The position numbers and the translations under genes were made by a program. Below, one piece after another: positions 7,695 through 14,481 of a stretch of DNA of 18,663 nt (its first letter is position 1; each line of letters opens with the position of its first letter). The stretch is taken from positions 1-18,663 of the forward strand of contig DASZRH010000007.1 of assembly GCA_035549275.1 (NCBI GenBank), read 5' to 3'. A model generated the notes under the pieces. The model had not been told where the DNA came from, searched no databases, and saw only the letters and a list, made by a program, of their open reading frames with translations. Origin of the DNA: 2-01-FULL-49-17 sp035549275. GTDB lineage: Bacteria; Patescibacteriota; Minisyncoccia; 2-02-FULL-40-12; GWA2-44-9.

Positions 7695-9228
7695 ACGAAG
7701 CGGCGAATTCTTTGATGGCTTTGAAGTCGCCGTAGTGGAGATAACGGGCAAAGAGTTTGGCCGACAGGGGGAATTCTTTTTTGACAACATCCCATTCGCA
7801 TTCGCCGTAGGCGCGGATTTCGGCCTGGGCATGGCTGTCGCAGCGGAGCGACAGGAAATTGAACGAACCGCCGAGCGGTTCGGTGCGAAGAGTCTCGATA
7901 TAGAAGACGTACGGCAGAACCAGGGCCGCGATTTCCTGCTCGACGCCCAGAACCCGCAGCCGGTGGTATCGTTCGCAGCAGCGTTCATAGTGATTCCGGA
8001 CCAGCGTGCGAATAATTTCATTGTCCGAATCGTTCATCGGCGAATACGTATACGCGCCGACTTTGCCTTCCTGGACGCGGAACCGATCCGGCAGATACAA
8101 TTCCCTGTTTTGCGCAATTCGATCGAAATTCGGCGCCAGCTCGGTCCAGGCGCCCTTGCGGTGCCGGACCCACTGGCGAAATACATGAATCGGCATCGCC
8201 AACCGCAGCTGAATTCCGGCATGGTCGAAGGCCTGGGCCGGATTCGGAAAATCGTCGAGTGCGGCAACGCACAACGCGTCGCTTCCATAGGTGCCGATCA
8301 TCTCGAATCGGCCGTAATCCAAAACGCGAGCCGAGTACCTCGGCAGAATGTATGGCTGCGGCAGGACGGGCTTTCCGTTCGCCACCCAGGAAAAATCCTG
8401 AATCTGCGGATGTTCGCAATGGGATTTGTATGCCCACGGCGTCCAGCATCGGAGAATTTCCGCGATCAAACTCCGAATCTCTGAAAATTCCGTATGCTCA
8501 TGCCGCGTTGGAATATTCCACCATGACAGGAAATTGAACAGCTCCCGAAGCGAGACCGTCATGTAGAACTTGGTGTAGAATCGGTACAGCTGAACATAGC
8601 GGGCCATTTCCTTGGCCACGCCGATGTCAACCAGTTCGCCATACAGCCGCCGGGCTTCCTGCTCTGCGGCGTCAAATTCCGCGACAACTTTCGTGCTTTG
8701 ATTTGCCGGCGTATAGTATGCGCCGTCAATTACGGAGTAGCGTCCCGAGAACTCATTGAAGCTCGCAAACAGCCGGAAAAACGGCTGGGCAAAGCAGATC
8801 GGCGTCTCGACTCGAAGGCGAAACATCACGCCGCCTTCAAACGGCGTTACATGCCGATCGCGCTTGAGAAAATTGACCAAGCCCTGGGCTTTCTCGCTGA
8901 CCTCGGTTGAATCGCGGCCAGTAGAAACCCGGGCGCTTCGGATAATAGCCGGATCCTGCAATAAATCCTCAATTGAAATCTCAAACCGATCGGCTGCGGT
9001 CTTGGCCCAGCCATTGGGATCGTCTTTTTGGGGAACCCGCGCAAAAACACCGTCAACTTCGATTTTAGTGTGGCTGCAGGCGAATTCCCTGCGGGGATTG
9101 AAGTTTTCAATGAGCGATTGGAGGTGTGACACGATATGCTCCGGCAGGTATCGTAGCAGATATACGGTTTCCTTATCAATCCCCGCCCGCTGAAGTCCGT
9201 CTCGCAACCAAAAACTGCCGGGCGGCAT
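7693..9228 (-). CDS. thyX: Tandem-duplicated FAD-dependent thymidylate synthase (ThyX-ThyX)
   Basis: ThyX methylates dUMP to dTMP with methylene-tetrahydrofolate and FAD. A single ThyX is about 220-250 aa; this one is 511 aa and contains two ThyX-like halves. The usual signature is RHRxxSxNExSxRY. Half 1 (about 81-265) keeps S156-F-N158-E159-F-S161-G-R163-Y164 but has F-R-L instead of R-H-R. Half 2 (about 315-500) keeps R355-H-R357 but has A-W-T-E-L-A-P-N-F in place of the serine/arginine part, and it keeps the C-terminal FNFLSLRCDSHAQAEIR block. So one active site may be assembled from complementary halves. The start is uncertain: the ATG at 9228 lies in the loop of the rplK terminator hairpin. 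GTG at 9132 has GGAG upstream, but residues 20-36 (ETVYLLRYLPEHIVSHL) look like a conserved N-terminal element of long ThyX proteins, so I keep the longer frame. Confidence 0.88.
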   Translation of the reverse strand: MPPGSFWLRDGLQRAGIDKETVYLLRYLPEHIVSHLQSLIENFNPRREFACSHTKIEVDGVFARVPQKDDPNGWAKTAADRFEISIEDLLQDPAIIRSARVSTGRDSTEVSEKAQGLVNFLKRDRHVTPFEGGVMFRLRVETPICFAQPFFRLFASFNEFSGRYSVIDGAYYTPANQSTKVVAEFDAAEQEARRLYGELVDIGVAKEMARYVQLYRFYTKFYMTVSLRELFNFLSWWNIPTRHEHTEFSEIRSLIAEILRCWTPWAYKSHCEHPQIQDFSWVANGKPVLPQPYILPRYSARVLDYGRFEMIGTYGSDALCVAALDDFPNPAQAFDHAGIQLRLAMPIHVFRQWVRHRKGAWTELAPNFDRIAQNRELYLPDRFRVQEGKVGAYTYSPMNDSDNEIIRTLVRNHYERCCERYHRLRVLGVEQEIAALVLPYVFYIETLRTEPLGGSFNFLSLRCDSHAQAEIRAYGECEWDVVKKEFPLSAKLFARYLHYGDFKAIKEFAAS

Positions 9229-9247
9229 GCCGCGCCCGGCAGTTTTT
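9210..9247 (-). terminator. Intrinsic terminator after rplK (end of secE-nusG-rplK)
   Basis: A perfect 15-bp stem aaaaactgccgggcg/cgcccggcagttttt (9210-9224, 9233-9247) has an 8-base loop. The minus-strand 3' arm ends in TTTTT. It lies just after the rplK stop and an orphan SD-ATG. The annotated thyX ATG is in the loop. Confidence 0.8.
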
Positions 9248-9269
9248 TCATTTCTAACCTCCTTACGAG

Positions 9270-9692
9270 CTATTTAACCTCAATACCCATTGAGCGGGCA
9301 GTGCCCTCGACGATTTTCATTGCCGCCTCCACATCATTGGCATTCAAGTCGGCCATTTTCTGTTCGGCAATCTTGCGAACTTGGTCTTTGGTAACCTTGC
9401 CGACTTTTTGTTTGTTGGGGACGCCAGAACCTTTTTCCAAACCCGCGGCCGAGCGGAGCAAATATGCCGCCGGCGGCGTTTTGAATTTCAACGAGAAAGT
9501 GCGATCTTCGTAGATCGTAATCTCGACCGGAATAACCTGTCCTTTCTGGTCTTTGGTCGCTTCGTTCACCTGGGCCATAAACTGCTGAAGGTTTAAACCA
9601 TGGGGACCCAAGGCCTGACCGATCTTGGCCGGTTCCAGGGCGCCTGCAGTAACCTGCAGCTTGGCGATTGTTTTTATTTTTTTGACTGCCAT
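9270..9692 (-). CDS. rplK: 50S ribosomal protein L11 (uL11)
   Basis: Binds 23S rRNA at the GTPase-associated centre. 140 aa, normal length. Visible: the N-terminal KLQVTAGALEPAKIGQALGP-type block (proline-rich switch region), GLNLQQFMAQVNEATKDQKG, the linker FKTPPAAYLLRSAAGL, and the C-terminal rRNA-binding domain with KVGKVTKDQVRKIAEQKM and EAAMKIVEGTARSMGIEV. It is the last gene of the secE-nusG-rplK operon. rplA, which follows rplK in most bacteria, is not here; a terminator follows instead. No clear SD precedes the ATG. Confidence 0.98.
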   Translation of the reverse strand: MAVKKIKTIAKLQVTAGALEPAKIGQALGPHGLNLQQFMAQVNEATKDQKGQVIPVEITIYEDRTFSLKFKTPPAAYLLRSAAGLEKGSGVPNKQKVGKVTKDQVRKIAEQKMADLNANDVEAAMKIVEGTARSMGIEVK

Positions 9693-9739
9693 ATGTTTTG
9701 TAATATCCGGCGGGGCGAGAAGCGCGCTCCGCTGTTTGG

Positions 9740-10285
9740 TTATAATTTCTTAATCTGAAGGAAATCCAGATCCACCGGCGTTTCACGGCCGAAAATAGTG
9801 ACCAATACCTTGGCTCGGCCCTTTTCGGTGTCAATTTCTGAAATCTTGCCGTCAAAATCCTTGAACGGCCCGTCCACAATCTTCACGCGATCGCCGACTT
9901 CGACGTCAATCTTGTACTTCGGTTCTTCGACGCCCATCCGTTTCATGAGGCCTTCGATTTCCATGTCCGACAGCGGCGTCGGCGTCGTACCCGCGCCGAT
10001 GAAACCGGTCACGTTCGGCGTATTGCGGACCACATACCAGGAAGCATCGTCTACAATCATTTCCACCAGGACGTAGCCGGGGTAGATCTTCTCTTCGATA
10101 GTCTCACGCTTGCCGCCTTTGATTTTGATTTTCTTTTCTTTCGGTACAAGCACGCTGAAAATCCGGTCCTCAAAGCCAAGCGATTCAATGCGCTGTTTTA
10201 AATTGCGAGCCACGTTATCCTCATACCCGGAATAGGTATGGATCGCGTACCAATGTCGTTCTCCGGTGACAACCTGTTTCGGCAT
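9740..10285 (-). CDS. nusG: Transcription termination/antitermination factor NusG
   Basis: Binds RNA polymerase through its NGN domain and other factors through its KOW domain. 181 aa from the chosen start. NGN: HWYAIHTYSGYEDNVARNLKQ, then IYPGYVLVEMIVDDASWYVVRN and VTGFIG. KOW: VGDRVKIVDGPFKDFDGKI, and the end VTIFGRETPVDLDFLQI. I start at the ATG at 10285 (MPKQ) because it is only one base after the secE stop (TAA-C-ATG). An in-frame ATG 42 bases upstream would overlap secE and add unrelated residues. Translation is probably coupled to secE. Confidence 0.97.
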   Translation of the reverse strand: MPKQVVTGERHWYAIHTYSGYEDNVARNLKQRIESLGFEDRIFSVLVPKEKKIKIKGGKRETIEEKIYPGYVLVEMIVDDASWYVVRNTPNVTGFIGAGTTPTPLSDMEIEGLMKRMGVEEPKYKIDVEVGDRVKIVDGPFKDFDGKISEIDTEKGRAKVLVTIFGRETPVDLDFLQIKKL

Positions 10286-10286
10286 G

Positions 10287-10472
10287 TTATTGAAGAATAT
10301 ATTTAGTGAGCAACGTCTGGAAGCCAAGATCGAGCAGACCGAGAATAACAGCCACGCCGATGCTCAAACCGACAACAACCAGCGTATAGATGACCAGCTG
10401 GCGCTGGGTCGGCCAGACAACCTTGGCCATTTCAGCTCGAACTTCCCTGAAAAATTGTACGATTTTGCTCAT
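10287..10472 (-). CDS. secE: Preprotein translocase subunit SecE
   Basis: Single-spanning subunit of the SecYEG channel. 61 aa, the short one-helix form. It has the amphipathic N-terminal helix FFREVRAEMAKVVWPTQRQ, with the typical K-V-x-W-P motif, then one membrane helix (about 27-49, VIYTLVVVGLSIGVAVILGLL). First gene of the operon with nusG and rplK, the common bacterial order. No SD; the leader contains a hairpin (10485-10502) that ends about 12 bases before the start. Confidence 0.95.
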   Translation of the reverse strand: MSKIVQFFREVRAEMAKVVWPTQRQLVIYTLVVVGLSIGVAVILGLLDLGFQTLLTKYILQ

Positions 10473-10484
10473 TTTTCTATTTTA

Positions 10485-10502
10485 AAACGCCGGGCGGCGT
10501 TT
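10485..10502 (-). promoter_or_regulatory. Hairpin in the secE-nusG-rplK leader
   Basis: Minus-strand AAACGCCG-CC-CGGCGTTT, an 8-bp perfect stem with a two-base (functionally four-base) loop, followed by TTAAAATAG. It lies between the promoter (start near 10507) and the secE ATG. It could be a weak attenuator, an mRNA-stabilising hairpin, or an old gyrB terminator. Confidence 0.5.
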
Positions 10503-10513
10503 GGTATGTCTCA

Positions 10514-10542
10514 ATCATACCAGAAGCCGAGCAACGTGTCAA
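10514..10542 (-). promoter_or_regulatory. Promoter of secE-nusG-rplK
   Basis: Minus strand: TTGACA (10537-10542, perfect), 17-base spacer, TATGAT (10514-10519, 5 of 6) with a TGG extension just upstream. This is the best housekeeping-type promoter in the window. It starts right after the gyrB stop (10547). Predicted transcript start is near 10507. Confidence 0.8.
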
Positions 10543-10546
10543 AGCG

Positions 10547-12628
10547 CTAAATATCGAGGTTCTGCACGGTCTTGGCGTGGGTCTGAATGAATTTCTTGCG
10601 GGGCAAAACGTCCGAACCCATGAGGATATCGAAAACGCGATCGGCCGATTGAGCATCTTTGACTCCCACCTGGAGCAGGATGCGGTTTTCGGGATTCAGC
10701 GTCGTTTCCCAGAGCTGATCCGGGTTCATTTCGCCCAGACCCTTGTAGCGCTGAATAGAAACGCCGGCAACTTTGGCTTCGCCGTCCGCCGGCGCGCTGT
10801 CCGCTTCGGCCGCGCCGTTTCCCTCTGCAACCGAGCTCACTTCCCAGTCGCTTAATTCTTCTTTGCCTTTCTTGGTTTTGGCTTTTTCGCCGGCTTCGCG
10901 GCGCAGTTCATTCAAAATCAGATCGCGCTCGGCGTCATTGTAGGCATACCGGGCTTTGGTTCCCTTTTGGATTTTGTACAGGGGCGGCTGGGCGATATAT
11001 AGATGGCCTTTTTCGATTACCTGCGGGAAATATCGATAAAACAACGTCAAGAGAAGCGTACGAATATGCGCGCCGTCCACGTCGGCATCGGTCATGATGA
11101 CGATTTTGTGGTAGCGAAGTTTCTCGAGATCGAATTCTTCGGCAATGGCCGTACCCATTGCGATTACGAGATTGCGAATTTCCTGGGACGCAAGCATTTT
11201 GTCCAAGCGCGCTTTTTCGACATTCAAGATCTTGCCGCGCAGCGGCAAGATTGCCTGGGTATGCCGGTTGCGGGCCTGTTTGGATGAGCCGCCGGCCGAA
11301 TCACCCTCAACGATAAACAGTTCCGAATCGCTGGCGTTACGGCTTGAACAATCCGCCAATTTGCCGGGCAAGGTCATACCTTCCAGGGCGCCTTTGCGTA
11401 AGACCGTATCGCGGGCGGCTTTGGCCGCCAAGCGTGCCTTGGAAGCGAGGATAACTTTCTCCAAAATCGCCCGCGCATCGTTGGGGTTGCGTTCTAGCCA
11501 GTCAGTAAATTCCGTGTTCATCACGGTTTCCAAGGCCGTACGCGCATCGGGCGTGCCTAATTTGGCTTTGGTTTGGCCTTCAAACTGCGGATCGCGGAGT
11601 TTCACCGAAATGACTGTCGTTAAACCCTCGCGGACATCTTCGCCCGACAAGTTATCATCCTTTTCTTTCAGAAATGCATTTTTGCGGGCGTAGTCATTCA
11701 AAACACGCGTCAGCGCGGAACGGAAACCCGTCAAATGCATGCCGCCTTCGATGGTATGGATATTGTTGGCGAACGACAGTTCGCGGCTTGTCAGTTCTTC
11801 GATATATTGCAGTGCGACTTCGACAAACATATTGTTCTGCTCTTTGCCGACGTAGAAAATATTCTTGTGCTTGGTTTCTTCGCCATGATTCAAAAAATCG
11901 ACATAGGAAATGATGCCGCCTTCGAAATAGAAGGTATAGTCGGAAGAATACGTTTTCTTGTCTTTGCCGTCGCCGACCACCAGCGGCGCCCGCTCATCTT
12001 TGACGGTGATTTTGACGCCTTTGGTGAGATAGGCCTGCTGGCGCAAGTGATTCAAAATAACAGTGAGATCGAAATCCGTGGTACTGAAAATTGTCGGATC
12101 AGGCTGGAAGGTAATCGTCGTGCCGGTGCGGGTGGTCTTGGCGACCTTTTTGACCGGCGCCAGCGGTTTGCCGACTTTGTATTCCTGCATGTACACGTCC
12201 GGCGCGCGGTGGACTTCGGCTTTCATGTACGTTGAGAGGGCGTTGACGACCGACAAGCCGACACCGTGGAGACCGCCGGAAACTTTGTAGGCACCCTCGT
12301 CGAATTTGCCGCCGGCATGGAGCGTCGTGGCGGCGGTTTCCAGCGCTGACTTCTTGGTTTTGGGATGAATATCGGTCGGGATGCCGCGGCCATCGTCGGT
12401 TACGCGTACCATGTTATCCGGCAGCAGCGCGACTTCGATATTCTTGGCGTGGCCGGCCATGGCCTCGTCGAGCGAGTTATCAAACACTTCCCAAATCAAA
12501 TGATGAAGTCCGTCCGGACCCGTTGAACCGATATACATGCCCGGCCGCTTGCGGACGGGCTCGAGGCCTTCCAAGACTTGGATATCCTTGGCTGAATATC
12601 CCCCGTTTTTGACGTCTTTTTCAGGCAT
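10547..12628 (-). CDS. gyrB: DNA gyrase subunit B
   Basis: ATPase/TOPRIM subunit of type IIA topoisomerase, which introduces negative supercoils together with GyrA. 693 aa. The GHKL ATPase shows E47 in WEVFDNS, DDGRGIP (78-84) and GGLHGVG (118-124). TOPRIM shows VEGDSAGG (440-447) and TDADVDG (513-519). The C-terminal block QRYKGLGEMNPDQLWETT (626-643) and the tail are intact. Residues 578-624, between the second TOPRIM part and QRYKGLGEM, are a low-complexity charged linker rich in Lys, then in Ala, Glu and Asp. ParE is the main alternative; no gyrA or parC is in view to decide. No SD; a promoter lies very close to the ATG. Confidence 0.94.
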   Translation of the reverse strand: MPEKDVKNGGYSAKDIQVLEGLEPVRKRPGMYIGSTGPDGLHHLIWEVFDNSLDEAMAGHAKNIEVALLPDNMVRVTDDGRGIPTDIHPKTKKSALETAATTLHAGGKFDEGAYKVSGGLHGVGLSVVNALSTYMKAEVHRAPDVYMQEYKVGKPLAPVKKVAKTTRTGTTITFQPDPTIFSTTDFDLTVILNHLRQQAYLTKGVKITVKDERAPLVVGDGKDKKTYSSDYTFYFEGGIISYVDFLNHGEETKHKNIFYVGKEQNNMFVEVALQYIEELTSRELSFANNIHTIEGGMHLTGFRSALTRVLNDYARKNAFLKEKDDNLSGEDVREGLTTVISVKLRDPQFEGQTKAKLGTPDARTALETVMNTEFTDWLERNPNDARAILEKVILASKARLAAKAARDTVLRKGALEGMTLPGKLADCSSRNASDSELFIVEGDSAGGSSKQARNRHTQAILPLRGKILNVEKARLDKMLASQEIRNLVIAMGTAIAEEFDLEKLRYHKIVIMTDADVDGAHIRTLLLTLFYRYFPQVIEKGHLYIAQPPLYKIQKGTKARYAYNDAERDLILNELRREAGEKAKTKKGKEELSDWEVSSVAEGNGAAEADSAPADGEAKVAGVSIQRYKGLGEMNPDQLWETTLNPENRILLQVGVKDAQSADRVFDILMGSDVLPRKKFIQTHAKTVQNLDI

Positions 12629-12641
12629 AAATAGTAGCTAT

Positions 12642-12670
12642 ATTCTAGCATTTTGCTACCCACAAATCAA
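12642..12670 (-). promoter_or_regulatory. Promoter candidate for gyrB
   Basis: Minus strand: TTGATT (12665-12670), 17-base spacer, TAGAAT (12642-12647, 5 of 6) preceded by TGC, so an extended -10. Predicted start is near 12635, about 7 bases before the gyrB ATG, leaving no room for an SD. Confidence 0.6.
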
Positions 12671-12679
12671 CCTCCGTAG

Positions 12680-13822
12680 TTATCGCAATTCGGCCGCGTA
12701 CTGCTTGGCCGTTTCGTCGTAGATTTTCTTCTGGATGGAGTCAACTTCCTCGCTGGTCAGCGTCCGTTCGGTGGAACGGTAGACAATGCGATATGTATAG
12801 CTAATTTTGTCGGTACCAAACTTGGCTTCATTCTCGTATTTATCGAGCAGTTGGACTTCCTCGACCAAATCGCCGCCTAAATCGCGGATAAGGTCGAAAT
12901 AGTTGTTGGGAACGAAATCTTTGGAAACGATAAAGGAAATATCGCGCGTAATCGGCGGAAACTTGCTTACCTCTTTGAATTTTTGGCCTAGCTTGAGCTG
13001 TTTTTTGACCCGTTCATCCTCCGACCACAGTAAGCGAATATCAGGCAGTTCCATGGAGATGATCGCCAAGCGTTCCAAGCCGAAACCGAAGGCCCAGCCG
13101 TTGTACACGGTCGGATCAACGCCGAAATTCTTGAGTACCTCGCCGCGAACGACGCCGGCGCCCAGCACTTCGATCCAGCGCTCACCGATTTTCACTTCCA
13201 TCTCCAAACTCGGATCAGTGTACGGAAAGGTATCGGGATTAAATCGAAACTCGATCGCCGGGCCGAAAATTGCCCGAGCGATTTCAGACAAAACCTCCTT
13301 AAGGTCATCCAATGTGATTACGTGCTCCGATTTTCGGCAGAGATAGTAGCCGTCCATCTGATGAAACACGTTCATGTGATTGCGGTCAATTTCGTCTTTG
13401 CGATAGACTTTGCCGTAGGAGAGGGCGCCGACGGCTTTGCCGTCGGCGATCTTTTCCTTCACGTCCGACAACCCGAGATGATATGCCCACATGACTGTGG
13501 TGTGGGTGCGCAGAATATTCTGATCGTCAACATAGTATGTATCCGATTTGCTGCGAGTCGGATGATCCGGCGCAAAATTAAACTTATCAAACGTCAGCTC
13601 CGCACTCACGATTTCCGGCACATTCAGAACCTTAAAATCTGCAAACCGAGGCAAGGCAATAATCCGCTGGGCTAGATCATACAGCGGACTGCCTGGTGTT
13701 CGTGCCAAATCAGACATCGCCAAAAACCGCTTCATCCGCGCGGCCTCGGTGTCCTGCCGCTGATCCAGTTTTTTCCGAAGCGCATCGTAATCAGACGATG
13801 GGACGATAATCTCATTAGCCAT
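12680..13822 (-). CDS. pheS: Phenylalanyl-tRNA synthetase, single-chain (mitochondrial-type) form
   Basis: Charges tRNA-Phe. The usual bacterial enzyme is an (alpha-beta)2 tetramer of PheS and PheT. This 380-aa chain has the alpha catalytic core, with motif 2 YRKDEID (140-146) and FHQ (153-155), and motif 3 GWAFGFGLERL (242-252) followed by PDIRLLWSEDER. It continues into a ferredoxin-fold anticodon-binding (FDX-ACB) domain at about 286-380 (SKFPPITRDISFIV, GGDLVEEVQLLDKYE, YRIVYRSTERTLTSEEV). In bacteria that domain normally ends PheT. The order and wording match mitochondrial FARS2, which works as a monomer. No pheT is in the window. The ATG is 8 bases from the 3' end of tRNA-Asp and has no SD. 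Confidence 0.92.
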   Translation of the reverse strand: MANEIIVPSSDYDALRKKLDQRQDTEAARMKRFLAMSDLARTPGSPLYDLAQRIIALPRFADFKVLNVPEIVSAELTFDKFNFAPDHPTRSKSDTYYVDDQNILRTHTTVMWAYHLGLSDVKEKIADGKAVGALSYGKVYRKDEIDRNHMNVFHQMDGYYLCRKSEHVITLDDLKEVLSEIARAIFGPAIEFRFNPDTFPYTDPSLEMEVKIGERWIEVLGAGVVRGEVLKNFGVDPTVYNGWAFGFGLERLAIISMELPDIRLLWSEDERVKKQLKLGQKFKEVSKFPPITRDISFIVSKDFVPNNYFDLIRDLGGDLVEEVQLLDKYENEAKFGTDKISYTYRIVYRSTERTLTSEEVDSIQKKIYDETAKQYAAELR

Positions 13823-13830
13823 ATGTGGGG

Positions 13831-13904
13831 CGGGAGCGACGGGACTCGAACCCGCAACCTCTTCCGTGACAGGGAAGCGCTCTAACCAATTGAGCTACGC
13901 CCCC
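13831..13904 (-). tRNA. tRNA-Asp (anticodon GUC)
   Basis: 74 nt on the minus strand. The acceptor stem GGGGGCG/CGCTCCC contains one G-U pair. The D arm is GCTC...GAGC. The anticodon stem CTTCC/GGAAG encloses the loop CTGTCAC, giving anticodon GTC. The T arm is GCGGG-TTCGAGT-CCCGT. The discriminator is G, as expected for tRNA-Asp. The 3' CCA is not encoded. pheS begins 8 bases downstream on the same strand. Confidence 0.95.
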
Positions 13905-13926
13905 ACAAACTGCAAAATGCTGTTCA

Positions 13927-13955
13927 AATATACCCTACTTTTTGCTTTGTTTCAA
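13927..13955 (-). promoter_or_regulatory. Promoter of tRNA-Asp and pheS
   Basis: Minus strand: TTGAAA (13950-13955, 5 of 6), 17-base spacer, TATATT (13927-13932, 5 of 6). Predicted start is near 13920, about 16 bases before the mature tRNA 5' end. It lies in the AT-rich gap after the L,D-transpeptidase-fold gene. Confidence 0.7.
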
Positions 13956-13981
13956 GCATTTGCGTGCCATGATCAATCCCC

Positions 13982-14479
13982 TCAGTCTGGAATTTTAATC
14001 AGTGTATTTGCATCAACAAGTGCAAGCAATTCAGTCATATCGGATAACGAGACTGCGATACAGCCGTCGGTTGGTGGATAGCCATCGCGGGCCAGGTGCA
14101 GAAAGATCGCGCTTCCTACTCCCGGCACGACCGGATCATCATTATACCCAAGAACGACAATAATGTCATAGACGTGATCTTCGCGCCACAGTTTTTCGTG
14201 AGACGCCGGATACGGCAGTTTCACAAACCGATTGTAATTCGGGTCAGCCGGATCATCGCACCAACCGTCATCAGGCTCAAGAGCCCGGACAGGCAGCCGG
14301 GTTGAGGGTTTTTCAAGGCGATCGGAACGATACAAAACCTCCCGAATTGGGAACGACCCGACCGGTGTTTTCTTGTCCCCTTCACGCTTAGCCGCCGACA
14401 CGCCCGCCGCGCCAATCGCGCACATATATTCTTTCCCGTCGCAGGAAAGCGCGTGAGAATCTTTGAGAAAAATATCCAT
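13982..14479 (-). CDS. L,D-transpeptidase (YkuD-fold) family protein
   Basis: YkuD-type enzymes cross-link or modify peptidoglycan through a catalytic Cys. Visible: GDKKTPVGSFPI (34-45), the usual entry motif; H128 in FLHLARDG; and PPTDGC140IAVS, the catalytic S/T-x-G-C element. Canonical members have Arg after the Cys-hydrophobic pair; here it is Ala, as in the branch with A-L-S endings. 165 aa from the ATG at 14479, chosen because AGGG lies about 7 bases upstream and the upstream gene stops 2 bases before it. No signal peptide is visible, so export or a cytoplasmic role is unresolved. Cotranscribed with the NlpC/P60-like gene. Confidence 0.82.
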   Translation of the reverse strand: MDIFLKDSHALSCDGKEYMCAIGAAGVSAAKREGDKKTPVGSFPIREVLYRSDRLEKPSTRLPVRALEPDDGWCDDPADPNYNRFVKLPYPASHEKLWREDHVYDIIVVLGYNDDPVVPGVGSAIFLHLARDGYPPTDGCIAVSLSDMTELLALVDANTLIKIPD

Positions 14480-14481
14480 AG

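Noticed and set aside
7084..8484. 466-aa plus-strand ORF
   Set aside because: It lies antisense to thyX and tmk, whose family motifs are clear. Its own translation shows no domain and it has no SD or promoter.
8847..9251. 134-aa minus-strand ORF beginning at the strong SD after rplK
   Set aside because: It overlaps thyX out of frame for about 380 bases and its translation has no protein-like pattern. The SD itself is kept as a finding.
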